Source: Microbacterium mangrovi
GTDB lineage: Bacteria; Actinomycetota; Actinomycetes; Actinomycetales; Microbacteriaceae
Direction of reading: 5' to 3'
Assembly (NCBI RefSeq): GCF_000802305.1
Contig: NZ_JTDK01000010.1
Location: 248,001 to 312,000 of the forward strand
DNA: 64,000 nt
The translations under genes were made by a program, and so were the position numbers. The notes beneath the pieces were generated by a model that made no database searches, was not told the origin of the DNA, and saw only the letters and a program-made list of their open reading frames with translations. Position 1 is the stretch's first letter. Every line of letters begins with the position of its first letter. Of this stretch, positions 1 to 8,299 are shown in pieces.

Positions 1-10
1 GAAGGCCTGA

Positions 11-937
11 TCAGGCCGGGGCATCCTCATCCGCGAACTCGACCTTCTCGGCGACGCGGACGAGCGTCGAGATGAGCCAGCGCAGCGCCGGATCGTCGTT
101 GCGGGACGGATGCCAGTACGCCGACTCGACCAGCACCGGCAGCGGCAGGGGGATCCGTGCGATCGCAAGGCCGAGCTCGTCGGCGTAGAGCTCGGCCGCG
201 CGCGCCGGGACGAACCCGAACATCTCGGTCCCGGCTACCGTGAACGGGACCGGCAGGAAGCCGGGCACGGTGCGGCGCACGCGTGGGCTTATGCCGGATG
301 CCGCGAGCACATCGTCCGCATACAGCGACACCCCGTTCGCCAACGACACGCGGACGTACGACAGCGTGGCCAGATCCTCCATCGACAGGCGCCCGTCGAC
401 CAGGCGCGGATTGTCGGCACTGACCACGCAGACCATGGAGTCCGAGAACAGCGCCTGGTGCTTGCCGGGCACCCCCACCTGCTGCGCGGCGACGACCACG
501 TCGTCACGCAGCAGATCGATCGGCTCGACCTCGTACAGCGGACTGAACTCGATCGAGGTCCGGGGCGCCTCCCGCTCGAGCACCTCCAGGAGCGGCGCGG
601 TCATGACCGACAGGGCGTAGTCGGATGCCGACAGCCGGAAGCGCCGATCGCTCGTGGCCGGATCGAACTGCGGGCGAAGGTTGAGGGTGCGGTCGATCTG
701 CGCCATCGCGGCGGCGACGACCGGCTGCAGGGCGACCGCTTTCGGAGTCAGCTCCGAGACGCGGCCGGAACGGATCAGCAGCTGGTCGTCCAGCAGCGTG
801 CGCAGCTTGGCGACCGCCACGCTGACTGTCGGCTGCGTGGTGCCCAGCGTCTCTGCGGCCCGGGTGAGGTTGCGTTCGGTCAGCACGGCGTCGAGCACGA
901 CGAGCAGGTTGAGATCGATGTCGCGCAGATCGTTCAC
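11..937 (-). CDS. LysR-family transcriptional regulator (catabolic island, regulator 1)
   Basis: About 308 residues: an N-terminal winged helix-turn-helix (the DLNLL start and the 'RAAETLGTTQPTVS' recognition region) followed by a LysR substrate-binding domain. It resembles the NodD/NahR-like subgroup that controls aromatic catabolism. I chose GTG at 937 because a GAAGGGG ribosome-binding sequence sits 6 nt upstream and the length then matches the family. An in-frame GTG at 1018 would add 27 residues and overlap the upstream FAH gene by 17 nt. It is the last gene of the minus-strand operon, so it is probably co-transcribed with the enzymes it controls. A TAAGCT at 963-968 could give it a promoter of its own. 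It shares subgroup features with the regulator at 4650-5564, so the island has two related regulators. Confidence 0.9.
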   Translation of the reverse strand: MNDLRDIDLNLLVVLDAVLTERNLTRAAETLGTTQPTVSVAVAKLRTLLDDQLLIRSGRVSELTPKAVALQPVVAAAMAQIDRTLNLRPQFDPATSDRRFRLSASDYALSVMTAPLLEVLEREAPRTSIEFSPLYEVEPIDLLRDDVVVAAQQVGVPGKHQALFSDSMVCVVSADNPRLVDGRLSMEDLATLSYVRVSLANGVSLYADDVLAASGISPRVRRTVPGFLPVPFTVAGTEMFGFVPARAAELYADELGLAIARIPLPLPVLVESAYWHPSRNDDPALRWLISTLVRVAEKVEFADEDAPA

Positions 938-1001
938 CCGGGGCCCCTTCGCTGTCCCGGCCAGCTTACGGGGGCGGTCCTCACCGGTGGCCGCTGCCGG
1001 C

Positions 1002-1970
1002 TCAGAGACGGTCGGCACCGTACGTCCGGCGGGCGGCGGGCACGCGATGGTCCGGGCTCACCGTCTCGACGATGCGGTTGCGGATCGAGCCCAGGCCCTG
1101 CACCGACATCGTCACGACGTCGCCGACCTGCAGCGGTGGGATGACGAGCTCTCCGCCGGCTCGCGCCCAGCGTTCGGACAATGCCCCCTGGGAGGCGGTG
1201 CCGGTGGCGAGCACGTCGCCCGCGCCCACCCACGCATCGCGCGAGGCGTGCACGAGCATCTCCTCGAACGACCAGGACATGTTTCGCAGGTTGTCGGTGC
1301 CGACCACCTCGCCGTTGACGGCGACCGACATCTCCAGTGCGTAGCGGTCGCCCTCGCGGTACGGCTCCAGTTCGTCCGGAGTGGTGATCCAGGGGCCGAG
1401 GGTGTTCGCGAAGTCCTTGCCCTTGGCGGGGCCGAGACCCACGCGCATCTCGTCCGCCTGGATGTCGCGGGCGCTCCAGTCGTTGAGGATCGTGAAGCCG
1501 GCGATGTGCTCGTGCGCCTCGTCGAGGGGCACGTCCCGCACGGTGTGCTCGACGATCATCGCCACCTCCAGCTCGAAGTCGAGCCTGCGCGTTCCCGGTG
1601 GCATCGGGATGTCGGCGCCGGTGGGCACCACCGACCACGGGTTCATGAACAGGAACGCCGGCGCCTCGTACCACTGCGGCGGCACGCCGCCGTCGCCGGG
1701 TTCGTTCTTCTTCATGCCGGCGATGTGCGCCTCGAACACGAGGAAGTCCCGCATCGCCCGCGGCTGCACGGGCACCGCGAAGACGGCCTGTTCCAGCGGC
1801 AGCCGTTGCTGCTTCCCGGCGCGCACCAGCAGGTCGCGGCGGAGCTGGTCGGGGCCGGTCAGCAGGTCGAGGATGCCCGGGTCGCCCGGGATGTCCTGGA
1901 CGCGCCCGTGCTGGATGCGGCCGGTGTGCACGATCCCGTTGGGGCCGACGTACCGTGCCAACTGCACCAC
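1002..1970 (-). CDS. Fumarylacetoacetate hydrolase (FAH) family protein, copy 1
   Basis: 322 residues with an FAH C-terminal domain from about residue 80 on. The acidic metal-ligand motif is present (RLDFELEV), as is the conserved block NDWSARD...GPAKGKDF...GPW. The family includes fumarylacetoacetases, acylpyruvate hydrolases, 2-hydroxypentadienoate-type hydratases and decarboxylases, and it acts late in ring-cleavage pathways. The GTG start lies one base after the stop of the monooxygenase-like gene, so translation is probably coupled. It is clearly paralogous to 9486-10505 at the other end of the island. The exact reaction cannot be read from sequence. Confidence 0.9.
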   Translation of the reverse strand: MVQLARYVGPNGIVHTGRIQHGRVQDIPGDPGILDLLTGPDQLRRDLLVRAGKQQRLPLEQAVFAVPVQPRAMRDFLVFEAHIAGMKKNEPGDGGVPPQWYEAPAFLFMNPWSVVPTGADIPMPPGTRRLDFELEVAMIVEHTVRDVPLDEAHEHIAGFTILNDWSARDIQADEMRVGLGPAKGKDFANTLGPWITTPDELEPYREGDRYALEMSVAVNGEVVGTDNLRNMSWSFEEMLVHASRDAWVGAGDVLATGTASQGALSERWARAGGELVIPPLQVGDVVTMSVQGLGSIRNRIVETVSPDHRVPAARRTYGADRL

Positions 1971-1971
1971 G

Positions 1972-2265
1972 TCAGAAATCCAGCGTCTCGGAGAAGTCCC
2001 GCTGCCGGGTCTCCAGGGCCGGGATCGCCTGACCGAGCGCCCATTTCTCGAAGTGCGGGGACGTGCCGTGGGCTGTGAAGGCGTCCTCGTCGGCGTACAC
2101 CTCGAAGATGCGGAAGACGCGCGGCTCCTCCGGATTCCAGTGCGCCTGGTAGTACAGGTTTCCGGGCTCCGCGCGCGACGCGGGGGAGAGCTCGGCGAGC
2201 GCCGAACGCACGGTGTCCTCGAAGCCGGGCTTGGCGGTCCAGGTGGCGCTGCAGACGAAAGCCAT
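1972..2265 (-). CDS. Antibiotic biosynthesis monooxygenase (ABM) domain protein
   Basis: 97 residues beginning MAFVCSATWTAKPG, a single ferredoxin-like ABM/YgiN-type domain. Such small dimeric proteins oxidise quinols or anthrones, or act as accessory proteins in aromatic pathways. Typical features are the early 'WTAKPGFED' strand-helix and 'PGNLYYQAHWNPEEP' followed by an acidic 'VYADEDAF' helix. The longer upstream reading frame has no support; ATG at 2265 fits the family N-terminus. It sits between the cyclase and FAH genes in a tightly packed operon, so a role in the same pathway is likely, but whether it oxidises a pathway intermediate is inference. Confidence 0.85.
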   Translation of the reverse strand: MAFVCSATWTAKPGFEDTVRSALAELSPASRAEPGNLYYQAHWNPEEPRVFRIFEVYADEDAFTAHGTSPHFEKWALGQAIPALETRQRDFSETLDF

Positions 2266-2294
2266 GGTGGGTCCTCTGTTCTGGAAGGGGTCGG

Positions 2295-3062
2295 TCAGTC
2301 GTCGATGAGGGCGACCGCGCGGGTCCAGCCCGCGGAGGCGCCGCGCACCTTCGTGGGGAAGCATGCGACGGTGAAACCGGTGGCGGGCACCTGGTCGAGG
2401 TGCTGGAGCTTCTCGATCTGGCAGTAGCCGACCTCGGCACCGGCCTTGTGCCCCTCCCACACGACCGACGGGTCGCCGGTCTCCTCGAACACGCGCCGGT
2501 TGATGCTGACGGGGAGGTCCCAGCCCCAGGCGTCGGTGCCGACGACGCGCACGCCCTGGCCGGTCAGGTGCAGGGTGGCGTCACGGCCGAAGCCGATGCC
2601 GGTGTCGATGTAGTCGTCGCGGCCGTAGGCATCCGCCGCGACCGTGTGGGCGAGCACGATGTCCAGCGGCTGCAGCCGGTAGCCGATGCGCTCCAGTTCC
2701 GCGTCGATGTCGGCGGGCGTGACGAGGTGTCCGCTCGGCAGATGCCGCAGGTCGAGTTTGACCCCGGGGCGGAAGAACCAGTCGAGGGGCACCTCGTCGA
2801 TCGTCCAGGCGCACTCGCCGCCGTTCATCGTCGGGTGGTAGTGCCAGGGAGCATCCACGTGGGTCCCGGCATGCGTCGTGATGGTGACGGTCTCGGCGGC
2901 GAGGCCCTGCCCGTCGGGCAGCTGGTCGGGCCGGATGCCGTACATGGCGTTCATGTCGGCGAGACCGGCCTGATGGTCCTTGTACTCGATCCTGGGGCGC
3001 AGGAAGGGCGGGTCCACGGGGATGACGTCGTCCAGTGGCATGGACAGGTCGATGAAGCGCAT
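2295..3062 (-). CDS. Cyclase family protein (kynurenine formamidase / isatin hydrolase fold)
   Basis: 255 residues starting MRFIDLSMPLDD. It carries the metal-binding signature of the family (HAGTHVDAPWHYHP, about residues 63-76), in which His and Asp residues bind Zn or Mn. Known members hydrolyse cyclic or N-formyl amides (kynurenine formamidase, isatin hydrolase) or act on polyketides. In this operon a hydrolytic step on a lactone, lactam or amide intermediate is a reasonable inference. The start lies 8 nt after the RpiB-like stop codon. A much longer overlapping reading frame running upstream is a shadow. Confidence 0.88.
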   Translation of the reverse strand: MRFIDLSMPLDDVIPVDPPFLRPRIEYKDHQAGLADMNAMYGIRPDQLPDGQGLAAETVTITTHAGTHVDAPWHYHPTMNGGECAWTIDEVPLDWFFRPGVKLDLRHLPSGHLVTPADIDAELERIGYRLQPLDIVLAHTVAADAYGRDDYIDTGIGFGRDATLHLTGQGVRVVGTDAWGWDLPVSINRRVFEETGDPSVVWEGHKAGAEVGYCQIEKLQHLDQVPATGFTVACFPTKVRGASAGWTRAVALIDD

Positions 3063-3070
3063 CTGGATCC

Positions 3071-3589
3071 TCAGTCGTGCCGGACGGCGATCTGCTCGGG
3101 CTCGAGCTGCACGGCCCAGCCCTCGATCGTGCCGGCGTTCTCGTACTCCTCGATCTGCAGGATCTGGCGGCCGCGCTGGACCGTCTGCTGCATGCCGGAG
3201 GTGACGAACGCGTACAGGTTCAGCCAGGCCGACTCCTCGAAGGCGATGCCCTCCAGCACCAGCACGTTCGCGTCGACGACGGCGCGGGCATGGGCCGCGC
3301 TGCGGGGCGACGTGGTGGTGACCGCTCTCGCGCCGTTGACCTTGTTCGCGGCGACGACACCGGCGGCGGCCTCGTCGACGACGAGCACGCCGAACGCGTC
3401 GACACCGGCATCCTGATCGTCGACGACGGCCCGGCCGGTTCGGATCGCGAACACCGGGTAGTCGTCGCCGGGGTCGAGGGCGTCGGCGCCGTGCCAGACG
3501 ACGTCGAAGCCGGATGCCGTGGCCCGGGCCTGCAGGGTGCGGCCGAGCTCGTAGCCGCCGTGATCGGCGGCGAGATGGATGCGGGTCAT
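3071..3589 (-). CDS. RpiB/LacAB-like protein lacking canonical catalytic residues
   Basis: 172 residues with the RpiB/LacA/LacB sugar-phosphate isomerase fold: an AADHGGYEL start, the DDYPVFA block and the VAANKVNGARAV block are all recognisable. The loop that holds the catalytic Cys in E. coli-type RpiB (G-I-L-I-C-G-T-G) reads G-V-L-V-V-D-E-A here. The alternative catalytic Glu of the mycobacterial type is a Gly, and the His of the usual 'RxHND' motif is a Val (RAVVD). An ordinary ribose-5-phosphate isomerase is therefore unlikely. It lies between dioxygenase and cyclase genes, so it may bind or isomerise a pathway acid or have a structural role. The function is unknown. Confidence 0.8.
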   Translation of the reverse strand: MTRIHLAADHGGYELGRTLQARATASGFDVVWHGADALDPGDDYPVFAIRTGRAVVDDQDAGVDAFGVLVVDEAAAGVVAANKVNGARAVTTTSPRSAAHARAVVDANVLVLEGIAFEESAWLNLYAFVTSGMQQTVQRGRQILQIEEYENAGTIEGWAVQLEPEQIAVRHD

Positions 3590-3625
3590 GAGGTGCTCCG
3601 TGCTTTCTGCCGTGGGGGGTCCGCG

Positions 3626-4561
3626 TCACACCGGGGGTGCGACGAAAAGGCCCTTGTCGATGTCGTTGAACGATTCGCGGGCGACCAGTTCGCTCATCTC
3701 GGCGGCGGTGCCCCACTGGTCCTGGGTGGAGAGGTCGCTGATGTCGTGGCGGTGGGGCTCCCACGACTCGTCGTCGACCATCGACAGCTCGGTGGTGTAC
3801 TCGATCGTGTTGCCGGCGGGGTCGAGAAAGTACGCGAAGGTGTTGTCGCCGGCGTTGTGCCGGCCCGGGCCCCACACCATGCGGGCGCCGGAGCGCAGGA
3901 TCTTGCCGGCCCCGCGCATCCACTCCTCGATGCCGCGCATCTCGAACGACAGATGGTGCAGCGAGTGGTGCGGACCCATCGCCACGGCGATGGAGTGGTG
4001 GGTGGGATTGCAGCGCAGGAAGTGCATCATCTCGGTGCCGTCCGGGCGAACCAGCGAGTCCGAGATCGTGAAGTCGAGGTGGTCGACGTACCACTGCGCC
4101 GTGCGGTTCAGGTCGGCGGAGTTGAAGACCAGGTGGGAGAGCTTCGCCGGAATCGGCTCGCGCTCGCGGATCTTGCGGGGCGTGCGGGTCTCGTACCCCG
4201 TGGAGAACTCCAGCACGCGGCCGTCGCCATCGAACACGCGGAATCCGTAGCCGCCGCTGTAGCCGGTCAGCTCCTGCGGCTCGTGCACGAACTGCACGTC
4301 TTCCGCGTGCAGCTTGTCGGCGAGCGCGTGGATGTCGGCACGGCTGCGCACGGCGAAGCCGGCCAGGTCGATGCGCTTGTCGGCCCTGCGCAGACGCAGG
4401 ATGAACGGCTCGGACGACGCCTCGGCGGCCAGATGGCTCAGGCCGTCCTGCGCGTGCACCTCGGTCAGGCCCCAGTGGTTCACGAAGAAGTCGCGCTCCA
4501 CGGCGAAGTCCGGCACGGCAAGGGCGGCGTAGCGCAGGTGCGAGACGAGGCGTTCGGTCAT
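3626..4561 (-). CDS. Two-domain VOC-family extradiol ring-cleavage dioxygenase
   Basis: About 311 residues in two vicinal-oxygen-chelate domains (roughly 4-120 and 140-260), the architecture of catechol 2,3-dioxygenases. The C-terminal domain retains candidate Fe(II) ligands: His143 (LSHLVFNS), His202 or His203 (LHHLSFEM) and Glu254 (NTIEYTTE). It would cleave a catechol-like or hydroxylated ring next to the diol. There are two adjacent ATGs (4564 and 4561); the second is better spaced from AAGAAGG. It is the first gene of the minus-strand operon, with a possible -10 TACCCT at 4595-4600. It is the strongest evidence that this island degrades an aromatic ring. Confidence 0.9.
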   Translation of the reverse strand: MTERLVSHLRYAALAVPDFAVERDFFVNHWGLTEVHAQDGLSHLAAEASSEPFILRLRRADKRIDLAGFAVRSRADIHALADKLHAEDVQFVHEPQELTGYSGGYGFRVFDGDGRVLEFSTGYETRTPRKIREREPIPAKLSHLVFNSADLNRTAQWYVDHLDFTISDSLVRPDGTEMMHFLRCNPTHHSIAVAMGPHHSLHHLSFEMRGIEEWMRGAGKILRSGARMVWGPGRHNAGDNTFAYFLDPAGNTIEYTTELSMVDDESWEPHRHDISDLSTQDQWGTAAEMSELVARESFNDIDKGLFVAPPV

Positions 4562-4601
4562 CATCGGCCTTCTTTCATCGGGGGCGACTCCCCGAGGGTA
4601 G

Positions 4602-4627
4602 GCATGGCCCCGGTCCCGGGGCCATGC
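4602..4627. promoter_or_regulatory. Perfect 26-bp palindrome in the divergent promoter region
   Basis: Two 12-bp arms (GCATGGCCCCGG and its exact complement) are separated by 2 nt. The palindrome lies between the -10 of the minus operon (4595-4600) and the -10 of the LysR gene (4638-4643). The -35 regions expected for both promoters fall inside it. It is a good candidate operator for one of the LysR proteins, but LysR sites are usually less perfect, so another regulator or a hairpin role is possible. Confidence 0.55.
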
Positions 4628-4649
4628 GATGGCCGGATACCATGCATCT

Positions 4650-5564
4650 GTGGTCGGCGGCGAGACGGATCTGAACCTGATGGTGGCGCTGCGCGCGCTG
4701 CTCGAGGAGACCAACGTCACCCGTGCGGGCGAGCGGATCGGGGTGGGGCAGTCCACGATGTCGACGGCACTCGCCCGGCTGCGCACGGTCTTCCACGACG
4801 AGCTGCTGGTGCGCGTCGGCCGCGATTTCGAGCTGACGCCGCTGGCCCGCCAGATCCTCCCGCAGGTGCAGCTCACGCTGCCCCTCGTGGCGCAGGCGCT
4901 CGGGCAGGATTCCTTCGATCCGGGCACGAGCACCCGCACGTTCACGTTCCAGGTGACCGATTTCGGCGTGCTCGAGCTGCGCTCCCTGTTCGACCTCGCG
5001 CAGGCGGAGGCTCCCGGCGTGCGCGTCGACTTCCAGCGCCTTCCGTCCGAGCCGACGGATGCCGAGCACGACCTGCTCGCCCATGATTTCGTCGTCGCGG
5101 CCCCGGGCATCGGAATCGAGGGCGAGAGCATCGAGGTGTTCCGCGACGAATACGTGGTCGTCGCAGACCGCGACAATCCCGTCGTCGCCGGCGGTGCCAT
5201 CTCGCTCGACGACTTCGCGGCGAGCCCGTTCATCCGCACCGACTTCGGCCGCGCGCACATGACGCCCGCCGAGCGGCGGATGCACGAGCTGCGCATCTTC
5301 CCCGAGGTCCGGGTGACGACCTCGACGCTGCTGTCGATCCCGCTCATCGTGGGCGGCACGGACCTCATCGGCGTGGTGCCGAGCCGGCTCGTGCGGCGCA
5401 ACGAGGCCGTCACCCGCACGATCGCCGTGCCCACGCCGTTCGAGACGACCGAGCTCATCCAGCGGCTGTGGTGGCATCCCGCCCACACCCACGACGACGC
5501 CCACGCCTGGATGCGCGGCCTTGCGCGGCGCTGGGCGGATGCCGGACGCGGCGAACCCCGATGA
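4650..5564 (+). CDS. LysR-family transcriptional regulator (catabolic island, regulator 2)
   Basis: 304 residues: an N-terminal wHTH (ETDLNLMVALRALLEE; RAGERIGVGQSTMS) and a LysR effector domain of NodD/NahR-like type. I place the start at GTG 4650 because TACCAT (4638-4643) lies exactly 6 nt upstream, the leaderless pattern seen repeatedly in this window. An ATG at 4629 would add 7 residues but lies just behind a 26-bp palindrome with no Shine-Dalgarno sequence. It diverges from the dioxygenase operon and is followed by the FAD monooxygenase operon, a classic position for the pathway activator. Confidence 0.9.
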   Translation: MVGGETDLNLMVALRALLEETNVTRAGERIGVGQSTMSTALARLRTVFHDELLVRVGRDFELTPLARQILPQVQLTLPLVAQALGQDSFDPGTSTRTFTFQVTDFGVLELRSLFDLAQAEAPGVRVDFQRLPSEPTDAEHDLLAHDFVVAAPGIGIEGESIEVFRDEYVVVADRDNPVVAGGAISLDDFAASPFIRTDFGRAHMTPAERRMHELRIFPEVRVTTSTLLSIPLIVGGTDLIGVVPSRLVRRNEAVTRTIAVPTPFETTELIQRLWWHPAHTHDDAHAWMRGLARRWADAGRGEPR

Positions 5565-5619
5565 CAGGCATCGTGCGGCCCGCATACTGACCGGACGGTT
5601 CTGCCTCTAACGTCGATCC

Positions 5620-5648
5620 TGCACCCGCGCATCCCGTTCGCGCGTGCA
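5620..5648. promoter_or_regulatory. Imperfect inverted repeat before the FAD monooxygenase
   Basis: TGCACCCGCGC and CGCGCGTGCA-type arms flank a short centre (9 of 11 positions symmetrical) in the 95-nt gap between the second LysR gene and the monooxygenase, ending 11 nt before the ATG. It could be a regulator site or an mRNA hairpin near the ribosome-binding site. Confidence 0.35.
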
Positions 5649-5659
5649 GATCGGAGACG

Positions 5660-6793
5660 ATGATGTCTGTTCGCAACGTGCTGGTCGTCGGCGGCGGGTT
5701 CACCGGGCTGACCGCCGCCATCGCGCTCGCCCAGCGGGACGTGAAGGTCACGCTCGTGGACAAGGCACCCGCCTGGGCGCGGGTCGGGCACGGCCTCACC
5801 ATCCAGGGCAACGCCCTTCGCGCCTTCAGGGAGCTCGGCATCCTCGACGAGGTGCTCGCCAAGAGCCACCCCGAGGACGACGGAATCACCCTGTTCTTCG
5901 CGGACGGCCGCGTCATGGCGCCGATGCACACGCCCCGCACCGGGGGCGACGACCTGCCGCCGACCATCGGCGCGCTGCGTCCGGACCTGCACGAGATCCT
6001 CGTCGCCAAGGCCGAGTCGCTGGGCGTGGAGATCCGTCTCGGCCTGGAGATGACGTCGTTCGAGAACAACGAGGACGCCACGGCCACCTCTGTGCTTTCC
6101 GACGGCACCACGGAGACCTGGGACCTCATCATCGTCGCCGAGGGCATCAAGTCGCCGACGCGCCCGAAGCTCGGCATCACCGCGGACCGCGCCCCGTCCG
6201 GCCTCGGCATCTGGCGGGCCGTCACCTCGCGCACGCCCGAGATGAAGGGCGGCATGGCGTTCCCGTTCACCGGCGACGGCGCGCTCAAGGTCGGCTACAC
6301 GCCGGTGAGCGAAGACCAGTGCTACATCTTCGTGCTGTGCCGGCCCGAGCGCCCCGACAACGGGCTGCCGGACTGGCAGGAGGTCAAGCGGCTGATGGCC
6401 GACTTCCACGGGGAGTTCGACTACCTGCGCGAATCCATCGACGAGTCGACGTTCCTGAACTTCCAGCAGATCGAGTGGATCTTCGTCGACGCTCCCTGGC
6501 ACCGCGGGCGGGTCCTGCTGCTCGGTGAGGCCGTGCACGCCGTTCCGCCCCTGATCGCGCAGGGCGCGGCGATGTGCATCGAGGATGCCGTGGTGCTCGC
6601 CGAGACGATCACGCCGGCGGGCGACCTCGAGCAGCAGCTCGCCGGCTTCTACGCCCGGCGCATCCCGCGGATCAAGGGCGTCGTGGATGCCTCCCTCCAG
6701 CTGGCCGAGTGGGAGACCCACCCCGGGACTCCCGGCGCCGACCCCGGCCGCGTGATGGGCCAGGCCCTGGCCGCGCTGGTGCCGGCGCCGTGA
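5660..6793 (+). CDS. FAD-dependent aromatic monooxygenase (PHBH-like group A)
   Basis: 377 residues. The N-terminus has the FAD dinucleotide-binding motif (VLVVGGGFTGL, about residues 7-17) with an acidic residue ending the second strand (LVDK). The C-terminal FAD motif reads LLGEAVHAVPPLIAQGAAMCIEDA, where the usual Gly-Asp is Gly-Glu. Size and motifs match single-component hydroxylases such as salicylate, 3-hydroxybenzoate or 6-hydroxynicotinate hydroxylases. It would hydroxylate the ring with NAD(P)H and O2 before extradiol cleavage. There are two ATGs, with GGAGA just upstream. It ends in a 4-nt GTGA overlap with the cupin gene. Confidence 0.9.
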   Translation: MMSVRNVLVVGGGFTGLTAAIALAQRDVKVTLVDKAPAWARVGHGLTIQGNALRAFRELGILDEVLAKSHPEDDGITLFFADGRVMAPMHTPRTGGDDLPPTIGALRPDLHEILVAKAESLGVEIRLGLEMTSFENNEDATATSVLSDGTTETWDLIIVAEGIKSPTRPKLGITADRAPSGLGIWRAVTSRTPEMKGGMAFPFTGDGALKVGYTPVSEDQCYIFVLCRPERPDNGLPDWQEVKRLMADFHGEFDYLRESIDESTFLNFQQIEWIFVDAPWHRGRVLLLGEAVHAVPPLIAQGAAMCIEDAVVLAETITPAGDLEQQLAGFYARRIPRIKGVVDASLQLAEWETHPGTPGADPGRVMGQALAALVPAP

Positions 6794-7419
6794 CGACCCA
6801 TTCGGTCCCCGGGCCTGTCGAGCGGTTCCGCGTGCCGCGACGCATCGTCACCGGGCACGACGACTCCGGCGCCTCGATCGTCGTCGACGACGGTCCGGTG
6901 CCGGTGAGCCGCGTGCTTCCGGACGACGGCGTCGCGTTCCACGAGGTGTGGGCGACCGACACCGCGCCCGCCGTGATCCGCGCCGGCGCCGAGGACCCGA
7001 CGGTCCCCACGCCCTCTCCAGCCGCCGCTGGCGCGGCGCCCGGAGCCTCGGGGCGCGTGGGCCCAGGCGCGATCACGGTTCCGCCGTCCGCGCACGGCAC
7101 GCGCATCCGCATCAACGAGTTCCTTCCCGGCCACCTCGACGAGCACGGGCGCCAGTCGCCGGTGCATCGCACCGAGTCGATCGACTACGGCATCGTGCTC
7201 GACGGCGAGATCACCCTGATCCTCGACCAGAGCGAGGTCACCGCCCGCGCCGGCGACATCGTGGTGCAGCGGGGCACCGACCACGCCTGGGCGAACCGGA
7301 CGGACACCGTCGCGCGGGTGGCGTTCGTGCTCGTCGGCGGGGAATTCGGGCCCGATCTGGTCAGCGTGCTGCCGGCCGACGTGCACGACGGCCTCATGCG
7401 CCGCGGGCCGCGGGACTGA
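6790..7419 (+). CDS. Cupin domain protein
   Basis: 209 residues. The C-terminal half is a single cupin barrel: 'SIDYGIVLDGEITLILD', then 'AGDIVVQRGTDHAWANRTD', the two conserved cupin motifs with possible metal-binding His and Glu. The GTG start overlaps the monooxygenase stop (GTGA), so the genes are translationally coupled. Cupins in such clusters can be dioxygenases, isomerases or small-molecule sensors. The substrate is unknown. Confidence 0.85.
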   Translation: MTTHSVPGPVERFRVPRRIVTGHDDSGASIVVDDGPVPVSRVLPDDGVAFHEVWATDTAPAVIRAGAEDPTVPTPSPAAAGAAPGASGRVGPGAITVPPSAHGTRIRINEFLPGHLDEHGRQSPVHRTESIDYGIVLDGEITLILDQSEVTARAGDIVVQRGTDHAWANRTDTVARVAFVLVGGEFGPDLVSVLPADVHDGLMRRGPRD

Positions 7420-7431
7420 GCGGGGGACGAC

Positions 7432-8256
7432 ATGGAAGACGGGTTCAGCGGACGCGACGAATCGGGCATCCGGCTGCCGGGGCTTTCCGGCGGTCTGTTC
7501 GTCGTCACCGGCGCCGCCGGAGGGCAGGGACTGCAGGAGGCGCTGCTGCTCGCCGAGAACGGCGCGCACGTCATCGCCGCCGACCTGCCCGACGAGGCGC
7601 GCGAGCTGCGGGATGCCGCTACCGACTTGGCCGGCACGGTCGACTACCGACGGCTCGATGTGACCGATGAGGATGCCTGGGCCGAGCTGGTCGCGACGCT
7701 CGACGGCCGCCCGGTGAAGGGTCTGGTGAACAACGCCGGGGTCACCCACCGGGTGCGGATCGGCGGCATCGACCGGGCCGACTGGGACAGAGTGCTCGCG
7801 GTGAACGCGACCGGTGCGATGCTCGGCATCCAGGCGCTGCTGCCGCTCATGGGGGCGGGGTCGTCGATCGTGAACATCGGCTCCGCCGCCGGGGTGAGCG
7901 GCCACTATACGGCCGCCTACACGACGAGCAAGTGGGCGCTGCGCGGGCTCACTCATTCGTGCGTCACCGAACTCGGTCCTCGCGGCATCCGCGTCAACCT
8001 CGTGCATCCCGGCTACGTCGAGACCGAGATGACCGCGAGCGCCCCGCCCGCCTTCCGCGACGCCAACGTCCGCGTCGCGCCCCTGCACCGCGCCGGGCGG
8101 CCGGACGAAGTCGCCGCCGTGGTGGCGTTCCTGCTGTCGGATGCCGCCTCCTTCGTCACCGGCGCCGAGATCGGCGTCGACGGCGGCCAGCTGCTCTCCG
8201 GCGTCTCCACCGTCCTGTCCGACGCCGTCCGTCCCCCCACCACCCCCGGTCGTTGA
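7432..8256 (+). CDS. Short-chain dehydrogenase/reductase (SDR)
   Basis: 274 residues, classical SDR. The cofactor motif TGAAGGQG is at 26-33, NNAG at 100-103, and the catalytic Ser151-Tyr163-Lys167 triad is intact (YTTSK). An Asp at the end of the second strand (AADLPDE) favours NAD(H) over NADP(H). It would oxidise or reduce an alcohol/ketone intermediate in the island's pathway. It starts 12 nt after the cupin stop behind a GGGGGA sequence. Confidence 0.92.
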   Translation: MEDGFSGRDESGIRLPGLSGGLFVVTGAAGGQGLQEALLLAENGAHVIAADLPDEARELRDAATDLAGTVDYRRLDVTDEDAWAELVATLDGRPVKGLVNNAGVTHRVRIGGIDRADWDRVLAVNATGAMLGIQALLPLMGAGSSIVNIGSAAGVSGHYTAAYTTSKWALRGLTHSCVTELGPRGIRVNLVHPGYVETEMTASAPPAFRDANVRVAPLHRAGRPDEVAAVVAFLLSDAASFVTGAEIGVDGGQLLSGVSTVLSDAVRPPTTPGR

Positions 8257-8299
8257 GCCGGCGCGGCGAGACGAAACGATCCCCCCGAGGAGCAAACCC

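Noticed and set aside
3626..6721. Minus-strand open frame of 1031 codons.
   Set aside because: Only the last 311 codons (the VOC dioxygenase) are family-like; the rest is antisense to the second LysR and the FAD monooxygenase and has shadow composition.
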